Shown: one piece after another, positions 32,848 through 43,965 of the stretch
Position numbering within the stretch: position 1 is the first letter of the stretch
Layout: each line of letters begins with the position of its first letter
Assembly (NCBI GenBank): GCA_029990175.1
Contig: JARKIP010000474.1
Span: 62,001 to 126,000 of the forward strand
DNA: 64,000 nt
Source: Petunia secreta
Taxonomy: Eukaryota > Streptophyta > Magnoliopsida > Solanales > Solanaceae
Direction: 5' to 3'
Translations under genes and position numbers: made by a program
The notes under the pieces: model-generated
Databases searched by the model: none
Told to the model about the DNA's origin: nothing
Seen by the model: only the letters and a program-made list of their open reading frames with translations

Positions 32848-34056
32848 AAGGCTCGGGTTTTGTTTCTACAAATCCCCGACCCTTGATTCTTCGTGCCTAG
32901 GTCGATTCCTATCTTTAGTTTCTTGTTTATTGTTATTGAAAGAAGAAAATTACAAAAAAATTGAAAAGTTGAAAAATCTAAAATTTTGGTGTATTTTGTT
33001 GGTTTGGATGATTTATGATATGGGTGTTATAGATTCTTGATCGTGGATGAATTCCCGTTACTTGGGTACCAAAATTGTTGGAATTGGTGAAGTTTGAAAA
33101 ATTGAAACCCCAATTGCCCTTAAACCCTTGATGAACTTGTTCTTGATGAATTTTGGCTTGATTCTTGGGTTGGATTGATGTTAGATTGAAAACTTGATAT
33201 TGGGGATTGATCTTCATTGAAAAACAAACGAATCGGTACCAATTTTGTGGGATTTGAACGTATATAACACCTACTTTGATGAATCGCAATCCATTTTGAA
33301 ACCCTTTGATAAACCCTTGTGTTCTTGAAGTTCTTGACCTTGAATCTTGATTTGATTGATTGTTTGGTTGTAAAATTGATTGGGGTTTGATCCTTGTGGG
33401 TAAAACAACATTTGGGTACCTTTGGATTGCTAAAACAACGTGTGGATTGTTGGATTTTTGGGTGTTAAAGTCAAAAAACACGTTGTTGAACTGTGCTGAA
33501 AGTTGCAGGAGGCGGAGCGCCTCATTTTTGTTAGCTCTCTGGAAATTTGGGAGGCGGAGCGCCTAGCTTAGGAGGCGGACCGCCTACTTTGAAGAGGCGG
33601 AGGGCCTCAATTTCTAGGCGGAGGGCCTCAATTTCAGGGCGGAGGGCCTCACACCTGAAGCCTTTTTCGGGTAGTTTTCTTGTAGGTTTTCGCTTGTTCA
33701 TTGCTTCCGAACTTCGTGGTTAGTGTTTCTAGGGTATTAGTCCTACTTTATTAACACTAATCTTTGATTCCCTAGGGTGTTGTGTGTCTTGGAGTATTCA
33801 CTTAAAGTCGTAGATCTTGCTTGCTTCAAGTGCGCACTAAACTAGCTTCCGTACATCGAGTCACCTAAATTCCATTCCGGACCTTTACTTGGATCTACTA
33901 GTTGATTGATCTTACCATTGTGGTTCCTAAAAGAGATAAAGGCATCTTTGGGTGGGGGTTTGGGAGTGTGCACCCTAAAAAGAGTGTTGAGAGCCACCAC
34001 CAAAGGTAAGGGAGAGCAAGTGAGGTTGTTTATACTAACCTTTGCACTTTCTTAAC
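32848..34056 (+). other. Leader of element C
   Basis: Non-coding. Six GGCGGAGCGCC/GGCGGAGGGCC repeats at about 33511-33650 repeat the LTR motif. It ends in a pyrimidine-rich stretch; CTTTTGCAG right after the first ATG could be a splice acceptor. Confidence 0.55.
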
Positions 34057-36708
34057 ATGTCTTTTGCAGGTACAAGGAGCCATAAGGGAGGTTTGGAGGG
34101 AAGTAGGAGTGGTGAGAAAGGTGTAAGTGAGAGGGAGTTAGTTGAAGCCTACCTTCCGAGCCTCTTGGCTCAAATAGAGGCAATGGACAATAGGGTCCAA
34201 CACTTGGAGGATGAGGTGAAAGAGAATGAGGCCGAGGGAAGAGATGGTATGAGTCGCACTATAGGTTATGGTATTGCTAGTAGTGGTGAAATGAGGAAGT
34301 ACCCAACTAGTGTTGGTACTATTGATGGGATGTGTAAAGGGCATTACCTAGATGAATTCATGAGAGAAAGGATGTGGTGTCAATTCGTAGTGAGCCTTAA
34401 TGGGAATCATGGGTATGTGCTTCAAGTGGATAATGGTGAAACAAGTTGGATTAGCCATCTTGTAGTGCGAAGGTTGGGAATACCTTGTGTTGATGGAATG
34501 GCGAGGGTAGTTATTTCACAAAGGAACTTTGAAGAAGAAGTGGAGTGCAAAGTAGGCCCTTTAGTGGGATGTGATGTTATTTTGGGAAAGCCTTGGCTTT
34601 CCAATAGATACTTCAAGATCGCACAAGAAGTTGTGGATGGCTACCGTGTTCAAGCACAAGGGAAGTTTCAAATTCTTTTTCTTAGGAAAGAAGGAATACA
34701 ACCAAGCACACCCATGAACATGAGAAGTGGTGGGACACCAATGAGGAGAAGCCCTATGCTCCAAAGAGTGCAATCAAGAAGCCCTATGAACATGAGAAGT
34801 AGTGGGACACCATTGAAGAGAAGTCCTACACTCACAATCAATGGTGGGACTAGTGCAAAAAGAGAGTTGACATATGTCAACAAGGTGAGCCCCGAACCAC
34901 AAGATCCAAAGCAAAGTGGTTCACCTACAAAGAAGAAAGAGACATCAAGTGATGAGTCTCTTAGTCCTAGATTCCGGGTTGATATTAGAAGTCCACCTAC
35001 TCCGGCTATGGGTATTCTTGGGCCTCATCCCAACTCACCCGAATTTGAGAGACAAAAGATTGAGAGGAGTAAGGGAGTGACCGGTGACATTCCTCGAGTG
35101 GAAAAAGGAGAGGATGTGATGAGTGATGTGAGTGGGATGTCACCACCTGAATCTACACCCGACCTTGAAAAGAAAATGAGGGAAAAGAAAGAGGGAAAAA
35201 GAATTGTAAAGAGTGAGGACACCCCTTATTCTAACCCTAACCCTTTATCTTTTTCTTCTACTTGTGTGACTTCTTGTGTAGGAAATCTTGGAGGCAAGCC
35301 ATTGGAGCCTCAATCATCTTCCAAAAAAGAAGGACAAGGTGAAGCAAACCTTCAATGTGAGCTTCAAGGTGGAGAGCCAATCCATGACACTTCAAGTGCA
35401 ATGAGTGAGCAAGATGGCCACTCAAAGGTAAGTGATAGTTCTCCCCTTGAACATGTTACTTCCTTGTCATGTGAGAGTGTTTGTGAGACCTCTATACTAG
35501 TTGATGATTTGTATGATTACAATGTGTTTGCAACTAGTGTAGAGTCAAATGGTCAACTTGTGTATGGTTGTGAACCACTAGTTGAGAGGAATGATAAGCC
35601 ACATCATGATGTGAGCTCGATTTTCATTGAACCTCTCTTTAGTGAAGATTGTGTAGTTGACCTTGATTGTGACCTTTGCTATGACACACCACCAATTTTT
35701 GATAAAGTGGAAGGCGAGTTGAATGAATACCCTATCCTTTCCCTTGATGAATTGCTTGATAATGGTGGGTCTATGTGTTGTAGTGAGGATGGTAGTGACC
35801 TTGAGGAGTCCCTAGTGGATAGGATGGATAGACTTGTTTTTGATGACTCCTCAAGTGTGTATGAAGAGTGTGAAATTAACCCTCCATGGCTTGATAGGTT
35901 TAACTCTATAGACAATCCGTTGTTTGAAATGACAAGTGAGACGAATGGTCTTGGAATTGATTATGTTGGTCCGTCTTCTAGTAGTCCTAATCTTAATTGT
36001 GTGGACTACAATGATGAAGAAGCCATTATGGAAGCTTTCCTTGATAGTTTGTCTAGTGAGAGAGATCGTCTTAGAGGTGGGTTTGAGGGTGAGGAAGTCA
36101 CTCATGGTGTGTGTAAGAGTGCTTCCAAGAAGGGGAGTGGAGTAGTCGATGTTAGTTGTCGCTTGAATTATGTTACTTACTCCATCCCATATGTTGATCA
36201 CACCTTGAGTGTTGAGCATACCAAAGCTCGATGTGATGACCATAAGCTTGGAGGTCATAAGGAACTTAGTTGCTTAATCTTGCATGTTCCATATCTTATT
36301 GATCTCTTTGCTTGTTATGGTAGTGAGTACTTGTCGTTGTTGAGCCAAGAACTTGTTGTTTCCTTTGGGAACATAAGCTTTTTGATTAGTATTGATGCTT
36401 GGCTCTATCATAAAAGTGTGATTTTCACATCACTTGTATTCACTCTTGTTGGACTTTCCTACTCTCGTAGTGGGAAGTTTTGGTGTGTTCTTATTGGGCT
36501 TAGGGATCATAGGAATTTTAATGGCTTGATCTTGCATATTCTCTATCCTATTGATCTCCTTGATGAATCATGCATTGAGTGTACCCATTGGGGAAGCCAA
36601 GTGCTTGTTGTTTTCTTCGGAAACATGTGCTTTATCATTGTTATTGATGCTTGGCTATACCATAAGAGTGTGTTTTCCCACACTTTTGACACTAACCTAC
36701 TCTTGTAG
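34057..36708 (+). CDS. Element C single ORF: retropepsin-like, low-complexity, duplicated hydrophobic tail; function unknown
   Basis: The 883-aa frame is intact from the first ATG (34057). A coiled-coil-like segment (LLAQIEAMDNRVQHLEDEVKE) is near residue 30-55. Residues ~109-200 have a retropepsin-like layout: a DNG triplet (125-127) at the place of DSG, and CDVILGKPW (about 171-179) at the place of ILLGRPW. Repeats of NMRSxGTPxxRSP follow, then a Ser/Pro-rich and an acidic region. The last 150 residues hold two related hydrophobic units, each ending in a WLYHKSV motif (about 783 and 865). The acidic Asp/Tyr/Gly-rich start of B and D is absent. I see no gag zinc knuckle or RT. It may be a divergent Gag-protease, but that is a guess. 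Confidence 0.8.
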   Translation: MSFAGTRSHKGGLEGSRSGEKGVSERELVEAYLPSLLAQIEAMDNRVQHLEDEVKENEAEGRDGMSRTIGYGIASSGEMRKYPTSVGTIDGMCKGHYLDEFMRERMWCQFVVSLNGNHGYVLQVDNGETSWISHLVVRRLGIPCVDGMARVVISQRNFEEEVECKVGPLVGCDVILGKPWLSNRYFKIAQEVVDGYRVQAQGKFQILFLRKEGIQPSTPMNMRSGGTPMRRSPMLQRVQSRSPMNMRSSGTPLKRSPTLTINGGTSAKRELTYVNKVSPEPQDPKQSGSPTKKKETSSDESLSPRFRVDIRSPPTPAMGILGPHPNSPEFERQKIERSKGVTGDIPRVEKGEDVMSDVSGMSPPESTPDLEKKMREKKEGKRIVKSEDTPYSNPNPLSFSSTCVTSCVGNLGGKPLEPQSSSKKEGQGEANLQCELQGGEPIHDTSSAMSEQDGHSKVSDSSPLEHVTSLSCESVCETSILVDDLYDYNVFATSVESNGQLVYGCEPLVERNDKPHHDVSSIFIEPLFSEDCVVDLDCDLCYDTPPIFDKVEGELNEYPILSLDELLDNGGSMCCSEDGSDLEESLVDRMDRLVFDDSSSVYEECEINPPWLDRFNSIDNPLFEMTSETNGLGIDYVGPSSSSPNLNCVDYNDEEAIMEAFLDSLSSERDRLRGGFEGEEVTHGVCKSASKKGSGVVDVSCRLNYVTYSIPYVDHTLSVEHTKARCDDHKLGGHKELSCLILHVPYLIDLFACYGSEYLSLLSQELVVSFGNISFLISIDAWLYHKSVIFTSLVFTLVGLSYSRSGKFWCVLIGLRDHRNFNGLILHILYPIDLLDESCIECTHWGSQVLVVFFGNMCFIIVIDAWLYHKSVFSHTFDTNLLL

Positions 36709-36755
36709 TGGGAAGCTTTGTTTGTGCTTGTTTTGAATGTAGGCTTGATGGTGTG

Positions 36756-36790
36756 ATTTCGAGGACGAAATCCTTTCAAGAAGGGGAGGA
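36756..36790 (+). other. Polypurine tract block of element C
   Basis: TTTCGAGGACGAAATC plus CAAGAAGGGGAGGA abuts the 3' LTR. It lies about 47 bp after the ORF stop, so here, unlike in A and B, the frame does not run into the LTR. Confidence 0.9.
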
Positions 36791-37595
36791 TGATAAGATC
36801 CAAATTGGAGCCAAAGCGCCAACCATCAAGAGCCAAGCATGAGGGCACAAAGGATACAAGGCAAGGGCACCGGAGGAGGGTTCGAGAGTGATTTGGAGTC
36901 ATGGACTTGAGCGCCAATGGGGGAGGACCGGCTACGGACCAAGGAGGAACACTTAGAGTCCATTTTGAGCCGTTTCCAAGTCTCCCAGGAAGGAGGCGGA
37001 CCGCCCATTGGACTAGGCGGACCGCCTAGTTGACTACACACCCTCAGGATCTCTGGCCGCCTACTGAAGGGGCGGACCGCCCATTTTCCAGGCTGGGCGC
37101 CTATTCTGGGGCGCCTACTATTCAGGCGGGGCGCCTAGTGTGCTGAAGGCCTATCCGGGTTTCCTACTTATTTTGAGTGTAATTCCAACTATAGCCCAAA
37201 GTGACATGTATTGTTTTGACTAGACTTAGGGGCTATTTAGACATTTTATTTAGAAGTGTGGTGAACCTATAAATACCACACTTAGTCATTTATTTTTTTA
37301 GCTTGTTTAGAATTGAAGAATAGACTTAGTAAGAGAGGCAAGGCCTTCTTCTTTGTAGAAGCTTGAAGCTTCGGATTATCTCTTTGCTTGGAGCCTATGG
37401 AGATCCGTCACTAGTACGGAATCCTTGTATGGTTCAAGTTTCCCTTCCTCTCTCGGATAATCAATTCATGGTTTGAATCGTTTATCCATTCTCTTTCTTC
37501 TATTTCTATTCTCCCCAATCCCTTACTTTCTTGTTATCGTGTGATTGTTGCTTCCGCATTCTTGTTACTTGCTTCCGTGTATTTGGGTCTTATCA
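36791..37595 (+). repeat. 3' LTR of element C
   Basis: 805 bp, one C/T difference from the 5' LTR seen in the GC-rich block. Confidence 0.95.
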
Positions 37596-38370
37596 CATGC
37601 TGGTCAAATCTCTTGAAAAAGAAAATCACCTAAATCATTTAGAGGAAACTTTCACAATACTGAGGCGCTTCAACATGAGACTGAACCCAGAGAAATGTGT
37701 GTTCGGAGTTGGATCCGGTAAGTTTTTGGGGTTCATCGTATCGCAAAGAGGAATAGAGGCCAACCCAGACAAGATCAAAGCAATTGAAAGCATTCCCGAA
37801 GACTTAACAACGGTGAAAGAAGTTCAACAACTGACCGGTCGAGTAGCCTATCTCAGCAGGTTCATCTCGAGGTCATCAGAACGATGCCACAGGTTCTTAT
37901 CGGTGCTGAAAAAGAACAAAAGCTTTGAGTGGACACCAGAATGCAAAAAGGCCCTCAAAGAATTAAAGCTGTACCTTTCAAATGCTCCGCTCCTATCAAA
38001 ACCGATCGAAGGAGAAATGCTGCTGATTTACCTGGCTGTCTCCGATGTCGCCGTAAGCGTTGTCCTCGTCCGCGAGGACAGAGGTAATCAATTTCCTATT
38101 TATTACGTTAGTAAAACACTTTTAGATGCAGAAACAAGATACCCGCACCTAGAAAAATTAGCACTAGCACTAGTCACTGCTGCACGGAAATTAAGACCTT
38201 ATTTCCAATGTCATTCAATATCTGTCGTAACCGCTTTTCCATTGCGAAGTATTTTACATCGGCCAGACCTTTCTGGTCGATTAATGAAATGGGCGGTCGA
38301 GCTGAGCGAGTACGATATTACTTATCAGCCTCGCACCGCCATAAAATCTCAAGTGGGGCTGATTTTGTAG
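37596..38370 (+). pseudogene. Element E reverse transcriptase end and first RNase H
   Basis: This resumes the RT frame after element C. Thumb and connection motifs follow (MRLNPEKCVFGVGSGKFLGFIVSQRGIE, VQQLTGRVAYLSRFISR), then an RNase H region (ETRYPHLEKLALALV). The frame ends at 38370 by a frameshift. The first ~20 codons of the apparent ORF upstream of 37596 are LTR of C. Confidence 0.87.
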
Positions 38371-38850
38371 CAGATTTTAGTGCTAATATCTTCCCGGAGG
38401 CAGAAAAGGAAGAATTGATGATGAGGGATCCCGATCCCGGAGTTTGGAAAATGTTTACCGATGGAGCTTCAAACGTAAAAGGGACTGGTCTCGGAATCTT
38501 ATTGATAGCACCTACCGGTGAAAAGCTCAGGTACGCAATCAAACTACATGCAAAAACTAACAACGAGGCCGAATATGAGGCCCTTGCTGCAGGTTTAAAG
38601 ATTGCAAAAGACTTGAAGGTCAAACGACTAGACATCAAAAGTGACTCTCAATTGGTGGTAAATCAAATCCAAGGCGATTTCTGTGTTCGAGATCCAAGGA
38701 TGCAGTAGTTTCTTGAAAAAGTGCAAAATCTCCTTACATTTTTCCAGGAATGGAAAATTGCTCAGATACCAAGGGAAGACAACATCGAAGCAGACGCTCT
38801 AGCCAACCTCGGTTCTGCAGCGGTCATCGACGGCAAAATCGATGAAACAG
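38371..38850 (+). pseudogene. Element E second (archaeal-type) RNase H
   Basis: The motifs FTDGAS (Asp), TNNEAEYEAL (Glu), KSDSQLVVNQI (Asp) and EADALANL (Asp) give the full catalytic set of an archaeal-type RNase H. Tat-lineage elements are known to have acquired this second domain between RT/RNase H and integrase. A TAG at 38706-38708 interrupts it, and the frame starts in a shifted phase relative to the RT. Confidence 0.85.
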
Positions 38851-40156
38851 TGGTCCACCTGTTCGAATCACCACTCTGTCGGAGCATTAAAGAGGTAAAC
38901 AATGTTAACCACACTTGGGATTGGAGAAATAAATATTTGTCTTATTTGCAGGCAGGAACCCTTCCCGATGACAAAAAAGCTGCCCGATCGCTCAAAGCTA
39001 AAGCGGCAAGATATTGTCTCTTGGAAAACCAGCTCTACAGACGAATGTTCAGCGGCCCTTTAGCGAAGTGTGTGGGCCCAGATGGGACAAACTATGTGCT
39101 GAAAGAAATCCATGAAGGCGAGTGCGGCAATCACTCCGGTAGTAAGTCATTGGTTCGAAAAATTCTAAGAGCTGGATATTATTGGCCAACGATCGCAGAT
39201 GATGCCAAAGAATTCGTCCGCAAATGCGACAAGTGTCAACGATTCGGCAACCTCATACATTAACAGGCAGAGCCACTTCATTCGGTCACGTCACCGTGGC
39301 CATTCATGAAGTGGGGAATGGATTTGGTCGGGCTGCTTCCAACAGCGCCCGGCGGGGTAAAATTTATTTTAATTCTTACTGATTATTTTCTAAATGGGTA
39401 GAAGCAATTGCCTTAGCTAAAATTCGTGAGCAAGAAGTCATTAAATTTATTCATCAAAATATTATCTGTCGTTTTGGGATCCCGAAAGAGATCACATGCG
39501 ATAACGGTAAACAGTTTGTAGGAAGATGGATCACTGCCTTCTTTGAAAAATGGGGGATCAAGCGAATTGCCTCAACACCTTATCACCCCAGTGCAAATGG
39601 ACAGGCTGAATCTTCCAACAAAACAATAATCGAGTATCTGAAGAAAAGGATGGATGACTCAAAGGGCAACTGGCCGAACGAACTCCCCGGAGCGCTGTGG
39701 GCTCACCGAACAACGGTGAAACACAGCACCGGAGAAACACCGTTCTCACTTGTCTATGGAGCAGAAGCACTGATACAGGTGGAAGTGGGAGAACCCAGTC
39801 TTCGGTTCGCCCATTCCACCGAGGAAACAAACAGAGTGGCCATGTTGATAGATTTAAATCTGATCGAAGCAAAAAGGGACATGGCATTTGTTCGAATACA
39901 AGCGCAGAAACAGAGGGCAGAAAACTACCTCAACAAAAAAATAAGGTATCGATCTTTTAATGTAGGTGATTATGTGCTGAGGATCAAAAGACCGAAAAAG
40001 GATGAGCCAAACGAAGGTAAGCTAGGAGCAAATTGGGAAGGGCCCTATCGGGTCAGAGTAGTAATCGGAAAAGGATCATACCAACTCGAAACGATGGACT
40101 CCAAGCCGGTCGAATTCAATTGGAACATCACTCAGTTGAAGAAATATTACTTTTAA
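38851..40156 (+). pseudogene. Element E integrase
   Basis: The HHCC zinc finger is HEGECGNHSGS ... CDKCQRFG (about 39110-39247). A TAA at 39261-39263 follows. The DDE core is readable in shifted frames: WGMDLVG (about 39316), CDNGKQF (about 39497), and NGQAESSNK (about 39596). The C-terminal part from about 39650 is open to 40156 (GDYVLRIKRPKKDE, NWEGPYRV). Confidence 0.85.
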
Positions 40157-41300
40157 GGCCCTACGGTATCATCAACTCTCATCTTTTAATCTTGCAAATT
40201 TCAATTTTTCCTCCATCGGAAAGAATTATTTGATTAATTGTTTGATACTAACACTCTTAGATGATAGGCATAGTTGGAATCGAATGATGACAAACATCAC
40301 CCACGAAAACATGAGCTCTAAACGCTCCGATCGGGGTCGACAAGTCTGACGAACATTCTAACGTGGTCTTCATCTATAACGATTTCTCGATTTTTGTGTC
40401 AATGACTCCGTTTCAGGACCAGTGTTCGACCACTCATCCTTCATACTCAAAATACTGGGGGGAGATGGATTTAGCACGATTGTCATCAACTGATACTGGG
40501 GACTGCCCAAGAACCAGAAGCTTCCCATCGGAAGAAAGAACGAGACCAATTGGAAACAATAACGGGGACTCGTTCAAAATTCGATCAAAGTTCTTACGTT
40601 CACTCGAACTGGGGACTCGTTCAAAATTCTATCAAAGTTCTTACGTTCACTCGAACTGGGGACTCGTTCAAAATTCGGTCAAAGTTCTTACGGTTCATTC
40701 AAACTGGGGACTCGCTCGAACTGGAGATTTGGCTATCGAATGTTTCGAACTTTCCAATTTCATTTTAGTCGAAATTATCCATCTATGTAAGCGATCCGTT
40801 AGCGATCAAAGTTTGCGCCTTTAAACGGCCACATCTTGTAATCGATCAAAACATACAATCCGAAATGTATTTAAAGCCCGATAGCGGCCCAATTCAATAA
40901 CATGCAACACTGGTTACATTTTCAACTTTTCACATTCGTCCGATTCAAGTGACTAGTTCAAATTTAGCGAATTTTACGAATTTCAAGCGCGAAGTTTACA
41001 ATTCTAAGTTTTTCACCAAGTGTTCATTTTAATTCCGAACTCATAAAAAGTTCGAAGAGTGCACTACATGGAGGTGAGACGTCATCTATCATTACGCACT
41101 AAGACATTGGGCCCCAATCACCTCTTTCAATGATTGTCGTTGAACATCACAATTTTCGAACGAACAAAATCATCTTCGGAAAAATAACAACTATGAAAGG
41201 AATTCAATTTCATTCATGTTGATATTATATGTACATAGCCAGTCGTAAACGACTGCATTACATCAGCATGCAAAAAACGACTAAACAAGTCGAAAACAAA
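40157..41300 (+). other. Element E spacer behind pol with a 47-bp tandem repeat
   Basis: No gene on the plus strand. A GGGGACTCGTTCAAAATTC unit repeats at 40564, 40611, 40658 and, diverged, 40706. Tandem repeats in this place are common in Tat/Ogre elements and can seed satellites. Confidence 0.75.
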
Positions 41301-43965
41301 TCATTCACCATCAGAACCTTCATCGGAGGAACTCGCTGGGAGACCAAGATCTTCGCGAGTCAGCCGAACAATGGCAACAGCTTCGCTCAACTCGGCAGGA
41401 ACGTTGACATCTCGATCCAACATCTCAATAAGGACATCACGCCGTGACTCTGCGAGGATAAGATCCTTCTTCTTTTCAAACTCTTCCTCGAGTTCACGCC
41501 TTAGGTTGGTGGATTCCTTGTGAAGCAACGCGTTCCGCTCCGATAAGCTGTCAGCTTGAACCATTAGGTCTTCGTTATTTTTACGAAGAACGCTCAACTC
41601 TCCGAACTGGTCAGCCAACTCTTTGTTCTTGCTCTCCAAGGCAGAAGTGAGTTCGGCTATCTTCAGATCAGAATTGGCTTCATGATCACTCAACTGCTCG
41701 TTCAAAGCTTTGATCTGAGATTCCAGCTCCGTTTGGCGAATAGCGTGCTCATTCGCACTCTTATCAAAATTAGCCAAAAGTTCAGCATATTTGGTCTCAG
41801 CAGCTTTCAGCTTCCGATGCAGGTCCTCTCCAGCCGAAGTAAGATGGATAATCTGCTCATTCAAAACTTTAGCTCCATCCTGAAGCTGGCGGATCCGATC
41901 GGCAGTCGCGATCGCCATTATGCAGTTCTGAAAGCAAATTGCATGTGCAGTACATAAAAATCGATGCAAAACAGGAAAGGAAATAAATTTTATAAGTATG
42001 GGGTTTACCCTGAGAGCACTAAAAGAAATCTGAGAAGGCAGACTCAGATCTGAATGCGTATTCAATCGAGCTTGCCCCATCGGGCCAATTACATCGAACA
42101 AATAATCCGCCAATCGCTTTGGGCACCTTAGCAAATCAACATTGGGTGGCACCTCTACCGTTAGCGTCCTGCCACCCCTCTTTTCGGATTCGCTCAAAGC
42201 AGCGAAGGCAGCAGCTTCTTCACCCCGAGGAAGAGGCACGATAGGATCAGCATGATCTGCACCAAAAAACGACGACCCCGTTTCTTCATCGTATTTAGAC
42301 TTCGTCGTTGATGTTGGCCGATCCAAAGCTGGCATTTTCCCTTTAGCTGGATCCCTTTCCTCGAGTTCACGATCAAAGGCCTCGATCATCTCTCCTTGGT
42401 TTTCAGGAGCGACACCCACAGAGACAAGAGCACCTTCTCTACTGGGCAAACCCCCTGAGCCCGAATTCACCTCTTCGGCTACAGGGGAAAGTTGGTAATC
42501 ATCCACGGAGAGATCTCCCTGTTCAGCCACCTTCAGTTGGATGGCTGTTTCTTGGAGTCTCTCTTTGATTGGCTTCGTGGGACGCCTCACCAATCAGTCG
42601 GATCCCGATTCGTCCCCGGCTTCTTCTTCGTCGATGTCAATGACCGAGGTCGTTCCTTCGGCGGCTTTCGCCGCTGCGATCGCTGAACGTGTCCCAGCGA
42701 TCACATCTTCTATGGTCTGGGGCGCGTCCGATGAGCTACCCCCTTGCCCTTTTTCAGCTATCTTGGGCAAGTATTTGTTCCTCAACTCTTGGAACGATTT
42801 CTTCTTCTTCTTCGGTGGAGGAGCGTCATCGGTTTTCTCTCCACCCTCAGGCTCAGCCTCTTCATCACTTGGCTCACCTCCAGCACCGGTGATGCCTGAG
42901 GAAACATTTTTCAACTATCAAAAGGCATCAACGAAACAAAATCATAGATACAAGGATAGTTCAAAGTTTACCATGATTTTTAGCTTTGAGTTTCTTCAAA
43001 GCTGCGACCGGTTTCCAAGCTCGCTTGTCATTGGTCGTCTTAGCAAGTACCCTTATCAGCCAGGGTATAATATCGGCGACTTGATCGAAGACAACCGCAT
43101 CAGCTGAAAAGTTTGGAAGAAAGATTTGAGGATTTTAAATTCATTCAAAAAAAAGAAAAAACAAACGAATAAAGCGCTTACGGGTTCGATTCCAGATGCT
43201 TGGTAGTAACTCCTTTTCAGGGTCGGTTAGTTGCTTCGTAGGAATAAAAACAAAACGTTGATCCCATCCTCGGAGATCGTCATCGTTGTCTGATATCAAG
43301 GCCCGTTGGCCCCGTTTGGCCAAGTTTACTACTCCTCCTTTGTAAACTCGAGGAGAGTAGATGTTGAGAATATGGCGAAGTGTCAACTCCACTTCCGCCT
43401 CCGCTGCGATGTATCGCATAATTATCACAGTTCTCCATATCATCGGAGAAAGTTGTCCGAGACAGACATTGTACATCCTGCAAAATTCCTCGATGACGTT
43501 ATCGACCGGGAGAGAAAACCCGATCTTAAAAGGATAAGTTAGCACCACTGAGTGATCCTCGACGTGAGTCGCTAACGTTGATTTTCTTGGAGGACACATC
43601 ACGTCGATGTCACCCACTTTCCAACCACATTCCTCTCGAACCCGAGGAATCGCCTCCGGCATGATCGCACAGTAAACTGAATCGATCGGAATATTCTTCT
43701 TCTTCCTTTGCTCCGCTTCACTTTGAACGCTGATTTTGCAATCGTTCTCGTAAGTGAATTTCTTTGGAAGAATTTCCGACCACATCTTCTTGGGACCATA
43801 GTCCTTCACCTTCCTTTCCTTCCGCTTTTTTCCCTTCTTATCTACTGAAGGGCCAGCATTGGTGGAAGCTTGCTCCACCACCACACCGGACTGCGGTGGA
43901 GCCGTGGCGGCAACTGCCGTAGTAGAAGTAGTATCAGCATCGACTATGTTTTGTGAAGAGGTAGA
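41301..43965 (-). pseudogene. Antisense gene of element E: putative gypsy-type transposon protein with coiled coil
   Basis: Four exons fit on the minus strand: 43965-43182, 43103-42972, 42895-42009, 41927-41301. All introns are GT-AG and all phases agree; total 2430 bp, 809 codons plus stop. Exon 1 starts MSTSSQNIVDADTT and holds a region like the Pfam 'putative gypsy type transposon' domain (VLTYPFKIGFSLPVDNVIEEFCRMYNV, LSPMIWRTV). Exon 3 has an acidic linker with a lysine cluster (PPPKKKKKSF). The last exon is a long coiled coil. A single TGA at 42594-42596 interrupts it. Antisense genes of this kind are known in Grande/Retand-type elements; their function is unknown. The splice sites are my prediction. 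Confidence 0.72.

Larger units (their letters stand above)
32028..37595 (+). mobile_element. Element C: young RT-less LTR retrotransposon with one intact ORF
   Basis: It has two 805-bp LTRs (32028-32832, 36791-37595) with a single difference seen by eye, and the target duplication CATGC at 32023-32027 and 37596-37600. It has an iMet primer site and a perfect polypurine block. The interior codes for one uninterrupted protein of 883 aa and nothing resembling RT, RNase H or integrase. It belongs with B and D. Structural integrity and near-identical LTRs show it moved recently, so the enzymes must have come from another element. Confidence 0.95.

Noticed and set aside
37531..37595. Apparent N-terminus of the RT/RNase H frame
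   Set aside because: It is the end of the 3' LTR of C; the true RT frame resumes at 37596.
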